Shown: positions 26,750-35,638, counted from the stretch's first letter. The stretch is DNA of 54,608 nt from Chloroflexota bacterium (GCA_023489485.1 JAMDCU010000067.1:1-54608), one strand, 5' to 3'. A program made the numbers and translations. Notes: generated by a model from the letters alone, not told the origin.

Positions 26750-27523
26750 CTAGAAGAGCTCGAGGAGAGGCAACACCGACAGTGGAAGTAGAGCGATCGC
26801 GGCTTTTCCTGCCAGCACCTCCCAACTCTTTAGCGAGTTCCGTGCCCAGAGGAATGTCCCCCCCATCCAGAGCAACACCGTCCCCAAGGCGCTTCCGAGG
26901 ACTGTCCAAATTGGGGCGCCGAGAAACCATGTTCCCAACGGAGAGACCAGCAGCGAGATGCCAACGAACGCTCCGAGAACGGCGACCGCAGCCAATAAGG
27001 AGAGGGGTGGAGGAGCAAGCTGCGATTTCGAGCGACATTGGCCTTGTAACCAAGCATGTCCCAGCAGAATCATGTTGACTAGCGTAAAAGCCACTCCTAG
27101 ATCGTAGGCGGAGAGTGTTGCGAAATGATGCGAGATCAGGAAAGTCAGGGGATCCACCCACCACACGAGATATAGAATGGTGGCCAATCTGATATAAGGC
27201 GGCTCGGACGCACTTTGTGCTTTCTGAAACCATGTGCCGAGACAACCCCAAATGGCATACCCAAGGATCGTTCCGAATGGCACCGCGGCAATAGCGAGAA
27301 TATAGAGCCACCAATCCTGCTGCTCCGGGTAGAGTTGAAAAGCGGAAGTGGCGATGATATCTTCAAAGGAGTGATACTCAAAATGAATTCCTCGCGCAAG
27401 AAGCATAAAGAGCGATAGCCCCAAACCGAGGCTGCCGAACCAAGCAAGCGCACGCCACCAGCCACCCGCAACTCTGTCGCCGGCAGACAATAGACCGCCC
27501 AACCCCCGCTCTATTTCTCGCAT
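26750..27523 (-). CDS. Polytopic membrane protein of unknown function
   Basis: Around seven predicted helices (LAWFGSLGLGLSLFMLL, WWLYILAIAAVPFGTILGYA, ATILYLVWWVDPLTFLI, LLAAVAVLGAFVGISLLV, WEVLAGKAAIALLPL). An external loop has FEYHSFEDIIATSAFQLYP, which resembles the opening of large GT-C-like proteins in glycan loci. Its TAG stop is directly followed, in the same frame, by the first codon of the 756-residue GT-C-like gene. It may therefore be the detached N-terminal half of that protein. The start chosen is ATG at 27523 with GAGGCGAGGAG just upstream; TTG at 27541 is possible. No enzymatic motif is evident. Confidence 0.65.
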   Translation of the reverse strand: MREIERGLGGLLSAGDRVAGGWWRALAWFGSLGLGLSLFMLLARGIHFEYHSFEDIIATSAFQLYPEQQDWWLYILAIAAVPFGTILGYAIWGCLGTWFQKAQSASEPPYIRLATILYLVWWVDPLTFLISHHFATLSAYDLGVAFTLVNMILLGHAWLQGQCRSKSQLAPPPLSLLAAVAVLGAFVGISLLVSPLGTWFLGAPIWTVLGSALGTVLLWMGGTFLWARNSLKSWEVLAGKAAIALLPLSVLPLLELF

Positions 27524-27570
27524 GCTCCTCGCCTCTGCCAATCACGCTCAGGGATTGTCATCACACAGAC

Positions 27571-29151
27571 CTACTTGCAGAAGAACACGCTGATGTCTCC
27601 CGGGAAATGATACTGCTTCCCGGCGAAGTATTGCGCGGGCCAACAGTGATACCAGATATAATTCTCCTCTAGACGCGGCATGACGTCTTCTTGCAGAACG
27701 ATATAGTTGGGGTGATAGTGCTGCACCACCCAGATCGCTGCATCTTCATAGGTTGTCTTGGCAGTGAGTTGGGCTGCTACATCGGGTTGCAACAGTCCGG
27801 CAAAGTCCACGATACGGCGGCCAGCATAAAAGCCAATAATGCCCGCCTCCAATGTGCCCACCGTGGACCCGGGTGGAGTATTGGCATCGAGCCATTGACC
27901 GATAGAACGATAAATCTCGATCCTTCCATCGGGGATTTGGCTCATCTTTAAGACGTCGGATCCCTGAATGAAAAGGAAGAACAGGAGAAAGAAGACTCCC
28001 AAGCCCGGAATGAGCCCTACTTCAAGCCGGGCAATGGCGCCAAGCCGTTGCTTCGCCTGTCCATTGTGCAGATTGGGCGGAGGCCGGTGATTGGCCCGGG
28101 CGTGTTGCTCAAAGACGGAGATGCCCATCCCAATAGCCGCGACGAAGCCGGGAACCAAAGGTGCATAGTACCAAAAGTAGCTGCTTACTCCGAGAGCTGA
28201 GTAGGCCACAGCGTAAATGACCGGCCACAGCAGGAAGAGCATCCATTGCCTTGCCCTCCAAGCTGCGAACGCGAGTCCTAGCAGGGCGATGAGTGCTTCT
28301 AGCCAATACCCGCCCTTGGCCGCATACCCACTCGCGATCGTTGGCAACCCGCTAGCGAATTGCTCACTAATGAACATGAGCCCTTGGTGTTGCTTGGCCG
28401 CAAGGGTCGCCGGTAGAGGTGAGCCGAAATACATCCATGCAAAACTGAACCAGGCAAGAACCGGACCTGAGAAAACGATAACGGCCGACCATGGAATCCG
28501 TCGCCGATGTAGGATGTGATCGGCCCCCAGCAGAAGGGCGACCAGTACCCCATCTGTCCGCGTAAGGAGGGCCAATGCAGCGCAGAGGGCCGTGGTGTTA
28601 TATCGGCGATAGGCAGAGAAAGCGAACGCGCTTAGGCAGAGTGCGAGATAAAGTGGTGTTTCAGAGCCAAGGGTACTGACGAGCAGCGGGAAGGTCGGAT
28701 AAAGAAACAGAGTGGTCCACCCCACCACGGGTGATTCCCACTTCCGGGCCAGACTAGACATCGCGAGGGCGCCCAACGCGAGGCTGAGACTACCAATGAG
28801 ATTGGCCAGGCGGGGAATATCAGAAGAGAAATTCCCGGTCACAGCCAAGAGCACTGTGAATAGAGGGCTGCTGGTACTTTGAATCCGCTCCCCAGAATTG
28901 TATACGAATCCGGCACCCTTTCGTATGTTATCTGCATAGCGGTACGTGATGAAGGGATCGTCATACGACCAATCGGAGAAAAGGTAAAACAGGATGAAGG
29001 TCACTCCAATGAGATAGACGGCCGAGAATAGCAGATGCCTGTTCTTGGAACACCATCGGCCCAAAATCAACCTCTTTTCCCCGAGCGCGGATCGAGCTTC
29101 ATCCCTGGCAGCGTTGAAACCAGGAGCGAATTGACGAGAGCCCACCTCCAT
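27571..29151 (-). CDS. GT-C-like membrane glycosyltransferase (AftB/PMT-type motif)
   Basis: About ten to twelve helices. The first external loop has YDDPFITYRYADNIRKGAGF and GERIQSTSSPLFTVLLA. The same 'DDPFI-RYA-N...GERV..T.SPL' pattern occurs in AftB-like arabinofuranosyltransferases of Actinobacteria and in Chloroflexota homologues, so a polyprenyl-linked pentose or hexose donor is plausible. The soluble C-terminal tail of about 130 residues (GTLEAGIIGFYAGRRIVDFA) is also family-like. The first ATG (29151) sits in the loop of a GC-rich hairpin at 29138-29161. A downstream TTG at 29070 with GGGGAAAAGAGG before it may be the functional start. Confidence 0.8.
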   Translation of the reverse strand: MEVGSRQFAPGFNAARDEARSALGEKRLILGRWCSKNRHLLFSAVYLIGVTFILFYLFSDWSYDDPFITYRYADNIRKGAGFVYNSGERIQSTSSPLFTVLLAVTGNFSSDIPRLANLIGSLSLALGALAMSSLARKWESPVVGWTTLFLYPTFPLLVSTLGSETPLYLALCLSAFAFSAYRRYNTTALCAALALLTRTDGVLVALLLGADHILHRRRIPWSAVIVFSGPVLAWFSFAWMYFGSPLPATLAAKQHQGLMFISEQFASGLPTIASGYAAKGGYWLEALIALLGLAFAAWRARQWMLFLLWPVIYAVAYSALGVSSYFWYYAPLVPGFVAAIGMGISVFEQHARANHRPPPNLHNGQAKQRLGAIARLEVGLIPGLGVFFLLFFLFIQGSDVLKMSQIPDGRIEIYRSIGQWLDANTPPGSTVGTLEAGIIGFYAGRRIVDFAGLLQPDVAAQLTAKTTYEDAAIWVVQHYHPNYIVLQEDVMPRLEENYIWYHCWPAQYFAGKQYHFPGDISVFFCK

Positions 29152-29161
29152 GGGTGGGCTC
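29138..29161 (-). promoter_or_regulatory. Hairpin enclosing the first start codon of the 29.15 kb gene
   Basis: Perfect nine-base stem GAGCCCACC/GGTGGGCTC (29138-29146 with 29153-29161) and a six-base loop. On the minus-strand mRNA the AUG at 29151-29149 falls in the loop. There is no T-run after it, so a terminator is unlikely; it could hinder initiation. Confidence 0.5.
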
Positions 29162-29212
29162 GATCGTGAGCAGTCATAAATCCAACAAAATTGAAATTGG
29201 TTCGTCCGGAAT

Positions 29213-30739
29213 CTACGGACTCCATTCGATGTAGATCGGCTCTAGGGTAACCGTCAACACAGGACTTGGGCCAACCGGTGTTCCATCCACGTGATAGATG
29301 GCCAGTGGAACTCCAGGCAGATTCACCGCGTGCGGCGCGCCGTCGAGTGACCAGATGACCCAAATCCGCCGGTCGGGCAGGGTCACCTCATAGCCCGTGA
29401 CGCCTGAAGCAGGAGTGATCGTCCGCCCTGACTGTGCATTTTCTAGTTCTGAAGCAGCGAACTTAAAGGCGTTATAGGCTGGAAGCGGACTTCCGCCAGA
29501 ATCGAGCAATCCCGAGTTGGTCCATCCATAGAGAGAGTACCAAGAATTAGCCCGCAGCCCTTGAGCGATAGCCGCTGAATAGCCTTGCGCAACATAGTAC
29601 GCCTTGGTCGCCTCGAAGTTAGAGTCCGCTGCGCCATAGTCGATGAGCCCCATTTCCGTGTTCATCAGAAATTTGCCCGTGACTCCGTACTTGGCCAAGA
29701 TACTCTTGATAAAGACGGCCTTGGCACCAACTACGGGCCCCGTCGTATTCCACGCGCTGTTCCAATTCGGATTGTAATACTGGCCGAGTGCACCCTGGTA
29801 GTAATCGTACGCATGAAAACTCACTCCGTCAAAGAAGGGACCTCCACCACCTTGCAAGATGCCCTCGAAGAACATGGGCGGAAGCGGATCGTTGCGAATC
29901 GCATCCGCCACATGAGGATCCTTGTTCGACTCGGTGGCTTGACTTGAAGCATGGCTCACCGATGTACAGGGACCGCGCGGATCGCAGTCCAGAAGCAGAC
30001 CACCGACCAAGACCTGAGCTAGAGGATCGGCTGCTTTGATCTGAGGGTATACCACTTTCAACATCTGAGCATAATAGCTGCCACCGTAGTAGAGGCGGTC
30101 GCTGCTGTTGCCCCAACACCCAAACGGGCTATCCGGAGGCACCAAGCTGTGATCAACGTCCGGCTCGTTCCAAATCTCCCAGTACTTGATGTTGTAAGGC
30201 GGCTGGCTGTAGCGCGCAACCAAATCATGCATGAAGGTCGCAAAGTTGCCGAATGTGGCCGTTGTCATGGGGCCACAGGAATAGCCCTGATATACCTGTG
30301 CCCATGCCGGTGTGCTACGGATATTGATGATGGGGGTGAGCCCGTTGTTCGCGGCATTGATCCATTGCTGTTCCTGGCTAGCCAAAGCAGCCCAATACCG
30401 AGTCCCAGGGCTAGACTCGACAGCAGACCAGCTGACCGAGCTCCCAACCCAGTAAGCTTTTGCAGTTACTATCTGGTTCAGCCCGCCGGAGGCATCGATG
30501 GACGTCAGTTGAATACCGAATACGGGCAACGGGGGGGGAAAATTCCTGAGAACATTGGGCAAATACAAAGCCGTGCTGCCTGAGGCAGAAAGCTGGGGAA
30601 TCCCAGCCCATTGTATCGCCTGATCTGCTGAGGTATGGCGAAGGGCCTCTGTCGCGCTTAACAAATGCGTTGAAGCGATGATCCCGAGCAAAATCAATCC
30701 CGTAATGATAAATACCCGGACACGTCTCTTTCTTGCCAT
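29213..30739 (-). CDS. Secreted clan GH-A glycoside hydrolase (GH39/GH5-like)
   Basis: Starts MARKRRVRVFIITGLILLGI, a signal anchor with a basic n-region; the start is the ATG at 30739, eight bases after the preceding stop. A linker with ALYLPNVLRNFPPPLPVFG follows, a segment strongly reminiscent of exported Chloroflexota proteins. The (beta/alpha)8 domain carries IKYWEIWNEPDVDHSL, where the Glu of NEP would be the acid/base, and GKFLMNTEMGLIDYG, where the Glu would be the nucleophile. FDGVSFHAYDYYQGALGQYY and SWYSLYGWTNSGLLDSGG line the active site in such families. A small C-terminal sandwich ends the protein. It acts outside the membrane, possibly editing or releasing the glycan. The exact GH family is uncertain. 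Confidence 0.8.
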   Translation of the reverse strand: MARKRRVRVFIITGLILLGIIASTHLLSATEALRHTSADQAIQWAGIPQLSASGSTALYLPNVLRNFPPPLPVFGIQLTSIDASGGLNQIVTAKAYWVGSSVSWSAVESSPGTRYWAALASQEQQWINAANNGLTPIINIRSTPAWAQVYQGYSCGPMTTATFGNFATFMHDLVARYSQPPYNIKYWEIWNEPDVDHSLVPPDSPFGCWGNSSDRLYYGGSYYAQMLKVVYPQIKAADPLAQVLVGGLLLDCDPRGPCTSVSHASSQATESNKDPHVADAIRNDPLPPMFFEGILQGGGGPFFDGVSFHAYDYYQGALGQYYNPNWNSAWNTTGPVVGAKAVFIKSILAKYGVTGKFLMNTEMGLIDYGAADSNFEATKAYYVAQGYSAAIAQGLRANSWYSLYGWTNSGLLDSGGSPLPAYNAFKFAASELENAQSGRTITPASGVTGYEVTLPDRRIWVIWSLDGAPHAVNLPGVPLAIYHVDGTPVGPSPVLTVTLEPIYIEWSP

Positions 30740-30747
30740 GAGTGACG

Positions 30748-32700
30748 CTAACCTCCGTAGAATCTGAGGATGGTTCCAAGCGAAACCATGTTCAGGAGAA
30801 CGAACCCCACGCCGCATGCAACGGCATAAAACTTTCGGAAGCGGCCGAGCCATACCCACCAACCCGCTGTCAGAATGATCAGAGTGGGAATGACTACAGG
30901 AAACGCATAACGAGCAGCCGGAATAAAGAAGATACCGTCAATAAGCCCAAAGAAACCGCGCACAAACACAATAATCCATAGAGCTACCGTCGTCACCCCT
31001 AACCAACCCAAAGCCAACCTGCGCGGTGCCGTCTGGTGCCAGTATTTCTGCCAAAGGAGGAGCACTGCTCCAGCGAGCCCTAAAAGGAGCACGATCTTTA
31101 GAAGATCGTAGCAAGATGAGGGCATCGGGATGTGCCCCCATCCAAAGCGTCCCCAGAATGTCTCAAAAAGGTACTCAGCAGTGCTCGCATAGATGACCCT
31201 TGTCACTTGCCAATCCAACAGTGATGCCACTAATCCCGTCGGAGTCAAATGGGCCGTCCAAGGAAACTGCTTAGAGAGCTTTTCTACCCACGGCCTTACG
31301 GAAGGCCAAGTAATTTCGCCAGAGCCGTCCCGCACCAAATTAGTGAAAGGCTGGCCATCCCAAGTTCCTCTGTTCCCCTGCGGATCACTGAACAAAATTG
31401 TCCCTTCAGGAGAATACTCCCCCTTAAGCAGCACGACCCCATCGTAATAGACCGTTACGGGCTTGCCATTTCCTAGAAACTGGTCAGCCCGGAGGATGAT
31501 GGTAATTTGTTTTACTTCGCTGGAAACAGTGGCTTGAACCACATGAAAAGAGGGCTCTACTCCGACAGCCTCCTGATGATCCACTGTCTGATTGCCATCC
31601 GATAGCATCGGAAGATGAGCAAGCACAGGAACGGAAGCCCAAATCCACGCACCGATCGTCACGCGCTTGCCATACAGTTGTTTTCCCTTCTCATCTGGAA
31701 GAGGTTGGCTGACCTCCGAGACCGGTGATTCGTCAGAACTGACGAGACGAATGGCGGCTTCACCCAAAGGTGCCTGAGTTGTTTGGACCCGGGTGGGCTG
31801 CTCTTGAAGAGAGCGCCGATACCATTCCGACGCATCTTCCCAGGAGAGCGCCAGACCGGCAATAACGATGAGAGAAATTGCGAAAAGCCCCCAGACCGCC
31901 AGGCGCCAGCGCAGCGGAAGCACGAGCGAAATTGCCACGAGTGCCAGCGGGAAAGCGATGATCACGGTATTCTTCGTGAGAAGGCAAAGACTGGTAGTTA
32001 CCACTATCCCCACTAGTCTCCTCAGGGACGGACCGTGAAGCATCAGGCGCACCGCTGAATACATGAACAAAGAAAAGAAGAAAGTGGCACCGACATCATT
32101 GCTGACCGCTGTCATCAGATCGGCTAGACCTGGAAGAAGGGCAATCCCCAGCGGCACGCTCCACCGTAGAGGGTGCCCGGGCGGCACGAACTCAATAATG
32201 ATCTTGTAAGCTAGCCAGATAGTCAGCAGGTACAAACCCAAGGAAAGGAACCGCCCTATATAGAGCTGCGTATCCACGTTCGTATGTAGAAAAAAGCGTA
32301 ACGGTACCGCCACGAGAATATGGTAAAGTGGCAGAGCTCCGGTTACGTTCGTGCCGATCCATATGGGCTGGTCTTTAACCGCCAAATCGGGTACCCCCCC
32401 CATCCCTTTGAAAAACTGGTGCTGGATCATTGAGGACGCAATCTGCCGGCGCTCTTCTTGATCATAGGCTGGGTAATGAGGTAGAGATAGGTGCGACGCA
32501 ATGAGCCACGCATATTCAAAATGGCTCGGCTCTTCGTAGTGCTGCCATGGCGGCATGGCGAAAACAATCAACAGCCCGTGCAGCAGCCCGAGCAAAAGCA
32601 CGCCTAGTAGTATCTTGTGCTCTCGCTCCAATTGAATAGAGTGCAGCAGCGCCCTTGGCCTGGTACCTGCATTCTCGGCATTGGTCGCGATACCGGTCAT
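30748..32700 (-). CDS. Large GT-C/DUF2142-like membrane protein
   Basis: The first external loop has FAMPPWQHYEEPSHFEYAWL, the acidic motif of DUF2142-like proteins thought to be polyprenyl-donor glycosyltransferases. A helical bundle follows (LPGLADLMTAVSNDVGATFF; LCLLTKNTVIIAFPLALVAI). A large extracytoplasmic beta-rich domain of about 200 residues is inserted before the last four helices (YGKRVTIGAWIWASVPVLAH, ITIILRADQFLGNGKPVTVY), which looks like a carbohydrate-binding sandwich. The start is ATG 32700, overlapping the previous TAA as TAATG. The large insert is the notable feature. Confidence 0.75.
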   Translation of the reverse strand: MTGIATNAENAGTRPRALLHSIQLEREHKILLGVLLLGLLHGLLIVFAMPPWQHYEEPSHFEYAWLIASHLSLPHYPAYDQEERRQIASSMIQHQFFKGMGGVPDLAVKDQPIWIGTNVTGALPLYHILVAVPLRFFLHTNVDTQLYIGRFLSLGLYLLTIWLAYKIIIEFVPPGHPLRWSVPLGIALLPGLADLMTAVSNDVGATFFFSLFMYSAVRLMLHGPSLRRLVGIVVTTSLCLLTKNTVIIAFPLALVAISLVLPLRWRLAVWGLFAISLIVIAGLALSWEDASEWYRRSLQEQPTRVQTTQAPLGEAAIRLVSSDESPVSEVSQPLPDEKGKQLYGKRVTIGAWIWASVPVLAHLPMLSDGNQTVDHQEAVGVEPSFHVVQATVSSEVKQITIILRADQFLGNGKPVTVYYDGVVLLKGEYSPEGTILFSDPQGNRGTWDGQPFTNLVRDGSGEITWPSVRPWVEKLSKQFPWTAHLTPTGLVASLLDWQVTRVIYASTAEYLFETFWGRFGWGHIPMPSSCYDLLKIVLLLGLAGAVLLLWQKYWHQTAPRRLALGWLGVTTVALWIIVFVRGFFGLIDGIFFIPAARYAFPVVIPTLIILTAGWWVWLGRFRKFYAVACGVGFVLLNMVSLGTILRFYGG

Positions 32701-34001
32701 TAAGCCACCACGGCGTCGACTTTCCGCCATCCCATTTTCTCCGAGAGGGTAGTGAAACCCATAACCGCCCAGATCATTGCCAACCCATCAATTGGAGTTC
32801 GGAATCGGGTTCCACTGAAGTAGAGCATCGAAACACCTGCGTTACTCAGGAAAATGAGGACAAACAACATATGCTCCTGCCAATGACCGCCGACGTGGGC
32901 CAATCCAATCAGAGCAAAGGGGAGGAGGAAAAACCAAGAGACGACGAAGAGGACACTTGCTACATCGAGCAATGATATCTGTGCCGCTCGATAGTTGCTT
33001 CCGATATTGGGACGGAAAAGGAAAAAGTAAATAAGCTTATGAGCCGCGAGATTGAGGAATTCTCCCGGCGAGTTACGAATGAATTCGATCCCCTTCGCGT
33101 AAAAGAATTGATCCCGGGGAACCTCGGGCCAATTGGCCACGCTTGTGACAAGTGCTTGGTCCATCTCTGTCGGAAAAACGTACTCTCCCGTAGCCTTTGG
33201 GTTATTCCCGATCCAGAAGTTGATTCCGCCGTTGGTCGAAGTCAGCAGCAGCGTTCCATGTGTCCGAAAGTTGTACGTGATCCAAGGAGAAAGCACCACC
33301 AAGCCAGCCAGACCCAGACCAATCACCGTCTTTGCCATCACGGCTCGTGCATGGCGATGATACCATGCAAGCCATGCGAGAGAGAGAGGCAGGAGCACCA
33401 ACCATGTCGAGCGAGTGAGTGCCGCCAGAGAGATGAGGGCGCCTGCGGCAAGGGCGGAGGAGTATGATTGGCGCATGCCTGCTCTCACCACCAACCAGAT
33501 GGCTGGCACAATGAAGAAAGATTCGAGTGTGACCGTGCTCAAATCGGCCACATAGCTGGCGGCAGGCGGATAGACCGCCCACAGTAGCGCGACCAGGTGT
33601 CCTTGACGGGCCGACCCGCCGATTTCACGGGCTAAACCATAGAGACTGAAAATCACCGAACAGGAGAGAACGACCTGAAGGCTTTTGACCACCCAATCTC
33701 CATTGGCTTGCCAAAGATATCGGCCAAAAGCTAGCAGGAAAGGGTAAAGGGGCGGAATGAAAGAAGTCGGTCGAGGCGAGCCAAGATGGTAAAAGGAATA
33801 ATAGTACTGGCCGTGCGAGACAAGATTGTCCGCGATCTCTTCAAATTCGAGCTCCCAAGGGACTCGGGCGGAGCCAATCACAGCCATTACCAACACACGC
33901 AGGATGATTCCGAGGAGCAGAATGGCAGTCAGAGGCAGCCAGGTTCCCACATTTGGTTCTCTTAGAAAGTTCTTCCGAATTCCACTATTAGATAGCACCA
34001 T
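32700..34001 (-). CDS. GT39/ArnT-like membrane glycosyltransferase (GT-C)
   Basis: Polytopic protein with the external acidic motif PWELEFEEIADNLVSHGQYY followed by TSFIPPLYPFLLAF, the pattern of PMT_2/ArnT-like enzymes. SLAALTRSTWLVLLPLSL and STNGGINFWIGNNPKATGEY are typical later blocks. It would use a polyprenyl-phosphate sugar outside the cell membrane. The start region is a GTG-ATG-GTG run at 34004-33996 overlapping the stop of the sugar-transferase gene; ATG 34001 is preferred. It ends in TAATG with the next gene. Confidence 0.83.
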   Translation of the reverse strand: MVLSNSGIRKNFLREPNVGTWLPLTAILLLGIILRVLVMAVIGSARVPWELEFEEIADNLVSHGQYYYSFYHLGSPRPTSFIPPLYPFLLAFGRYLWQANGDWVVKSLQVVLSCSVIFSLYGLAREIGGSARQGHLVALLWAVYPPAASYVADLSTVTLESFFIVPAIWLVVRAGMRQSYSSALAAGALISLAALTRSTWLVLLPLSLAWLAWYHRHARAVMAKTVIGLGLAGLVVLSPWITYNFRTHGTLLLTSTNGGINFWIGNNPKATGEYVFPTEMDQALVTSVANWPEVPRDQFFYAKGIEFIRNSPGEFLNLAAHKLIYFFLFRPNIGSNYRAAQISLLDVASVLFVVSWFFLLPFALIGLAHVGGHWQEHMLFVLIFLSNAGVSMLYFSGTRFRTPIDGLAMIWAVMGFTTLSEKMGWRKVDAVVA

Positions 34002-34548
34002 CACCCCTCAGGACCGCCCCTACAGTCCGCCAGAGAATTTGAAGGTCCAGTGAGAGCGATGCATGGTCCACGTAGTAAATGTCTTCGTTAATATGCGCAT
34101 GCATCGGCTGCTTGCGTCCGTTGACCTGCCACCACCCAGTCAGCCCAGGCTTGACATCAAATCGCCGCGTCTGCCAAGTCTGATAGCAGTCTAGAAGCGC
34201 CGCCAGTTCCGGGCGGGGCCCAACCAAGCTCATATCGCCGACGAGCACATTGTAGAACTGGGGAAGCTCGTCCACGCTCGTCCGTCTCAGAAATCCGCCT
34301 ACCGGGGTAACCCGGTCATCGTTTTGGCATGGCTTGAGTCCGTTTCCGCCCGAGTTCACGTACATGGTCCTGAACTTGAACAAGCGAAAGGTCCGTTCAT
34401 TCTTTCCCACACGTTCCTGTGCGAAGATGACAGGCCCGGGCGAATCTAGCTTGATGGCAATAGCCGTCGGAAGAAACACCAGAGTTGTGAAAACAAGCCC
34501 GATCAATCCACCGACCAAATCCATCAATCGCTTGATGATCAGGTACAA
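33988..34548 (-). CDS. Short polyprenyl-phosphate sugar-1-phosphate transferase
   Basis: Initiating phosphoglycosyltransferase of the monotopic (PF02397) family, catalytic-core-only form of about 187 residues. It moves a sugar-1-phosphate from a UDP-sugar to undecaprenyl phosphate on the cytoplasmic face. Motifs: KRLMDLVGGLIGLVF re-entrant helix, LDSPGPVIFAQERVGKN, FRLFKFRTM, RRTSVDELPQFYNVLVGDMS, VGPRPEL and VKPGLTGWWQVNGR. The catalytic Asp-Glu pair is the DE of SVDELPQ. The start is unclear: TTG 34548 lies seven bases past the preceding stop with a G-run upstream, whereas ATG 34602 would overlap the previous gene and lacks a ribosome site. Confidence 0.9.
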   Translation of the reverse strand: MYLIIKRLMDLVGGLIGLVFTTLVFLPTAIAIKLDSPGPVIFAQERVGKNERTFRLFKFRTMYVNSGGNGLKPCQNDDRVTPVGGFLRRTSVDELPQFYNVLVGDMSLVGPRPELAALLDCYQTWQTRRFDVKPGLTGWWQVNGRKQPMHAHINEDIYYVDHASLSLDLQILWRTVGAVLRGDGAI

Positions 34549-34555
34549 AGCGTGA

Positions 34556-35638
34556 TTATTCCCCCCCCAATTCCTCGATTGACTCGGCGCGTCCCTTTGC
34601 ATTTTGAGGCCGAAAAGAAAGAAGACCTGCCAACCCCCAGACAACTCCTAACGCAAATGCGAGTGCCCTCACCAGGACAAAGACCATGGCCCAGGGGACA
34701 AGGCGCTTGTCGACAGCCCCCACCCTGTGCAGAAAGGGAACCGCGCTCGCCAGAAGTAGCAGAAGAGAAAAAGCTGCAACCCACGCAGACATTGCCCAGA
34801 CCGTAGCCACGACCCCAAAAAACAAGCTCAGGCCCAGGAGCAGGATCTGCAGCTTGAGTAATTGGGGAGTATAGGTATCACTCACGGCCTTGAAAGGGTG
34901 CAGCCGATATACGATCATCCGCCAATAGCCTCGTCTGGCCTTGAGGCGGAAATACGCAGACCAATTCGTCCGGTGATGATGGTAGACGACAGCTCGGCGG
35001 TTGAACATTAGATGGTGTCCTGCGTCTGCCAAACGATAGGAAAGATCTACATCTTCGTTGTTCGCTTCTGAAAAGGCAGGATCAAACCCTCCCATCTCTC
35101 TCAAGACCGCCGTCCGGAACCCTCCGGCATATGAATCTACAAAATCTATAGTTTCGAATCGATCAAGATAGTCATACCGCTCTTCGAACTCGTATTGGCA
35201 CAACTGCGCGACGATTTCGCGCTGCCTAGTTTTGTAGGTTCCTTTGACGCCAACCACCGTCGGATCCATGAAAGGGCGAACCATCTCTTCGACCCAAGTT
35301 GGCGACGGCTCACAGTCAGCATCCGTGAAGAGGATCAAGTCACCACGGGCATTCCGCATGCCCAAGTTCCTGGCTGCTGCGGGCCCGTGGTGCCTTTGTA
35401 TTAACACGAGCGCTCCATATTGTTGAGCAACGATCGCAGTGGAATCTGTAGAGCCATCGTCTACCACAATGACTTCCAGGGGTTTGCAGCTTTGGTCTCT
35501 TAAGGCTTCAAGACATGCCGGGAGTTTTCTAGCTGCATTGTAAGCGGGGATGACAACAGAGGACTTGCTCGCTAGCTCCGTGACCTCCGGCACCCGGTTA
35601 TCCAACAAATCAATCCGGTGTCGTTCTTCGGGGATCAT
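34556..35638 (-). CDS. GT2 glycosyltransferase with C-terminal membrane helices
   Basis: GT-A domain: SSVVIPAYNAARKLPACLEA, EVIVVDDGSTDSTAIVA, GPAAARNLGMRNARGDLILF then TDADCEP (DxD), and FSEANNEDVDLSYRLADAGH for the catalytic base. After about residue 250 come three or so hydrophobic helices (LLKLQILLLGLSLFFGVVAT, SLLLLLASAVPFL), so it is membrane-associated. The start is ATG 35638, in an ATGA overlap with the UPF0104 gene; the frame to 35710 is less likely. The gene ends in a run of eight G (34568-34561), so a one-base slip would join it to the sugar-transferase frame. Confidence 0.88.
   Translation of the reverse strand: MIPEERHRIDLLDNRVPEVTELASKSSVVIPAYNAARKLPACLEALRDQSCKPLEVIVVDDGSTDSTAIVAQQYGALVLIQRHHGPAAARNLGMRNARGDLILFTDADCEPSPTWVEEMVRPFMDPTVVGVKGTYKTRQREIVAQLCQYEFEERYDYLDRFETIDFVDSYAGGFRTAVLREMGGFDPAFSEANNEDVDLSYRLADAGHHLMFNRRAVVYHHHRTNWSAYFRLKARRGYWRMIVYRLHPFKAVSDTYTPQLLKLQILLLGLSLFFGVVATVWAMSAWVAAFSLLLLLASAVPFLHRVGAVDKRLVPWAMVFVLVRALAFALGVVWGLAGLLSFRPQNAKGRAESIEELGGE
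34561..34568. repeat. Homopolymer run of eight C (G on the coding strand)
   Basis: It lies at the last codons of the GT2 gene and just before the sugar transferase start. Reading frames on either side differ by one base. Such runs are prone to slippage and to sequencing error. Confidence 0.8.
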
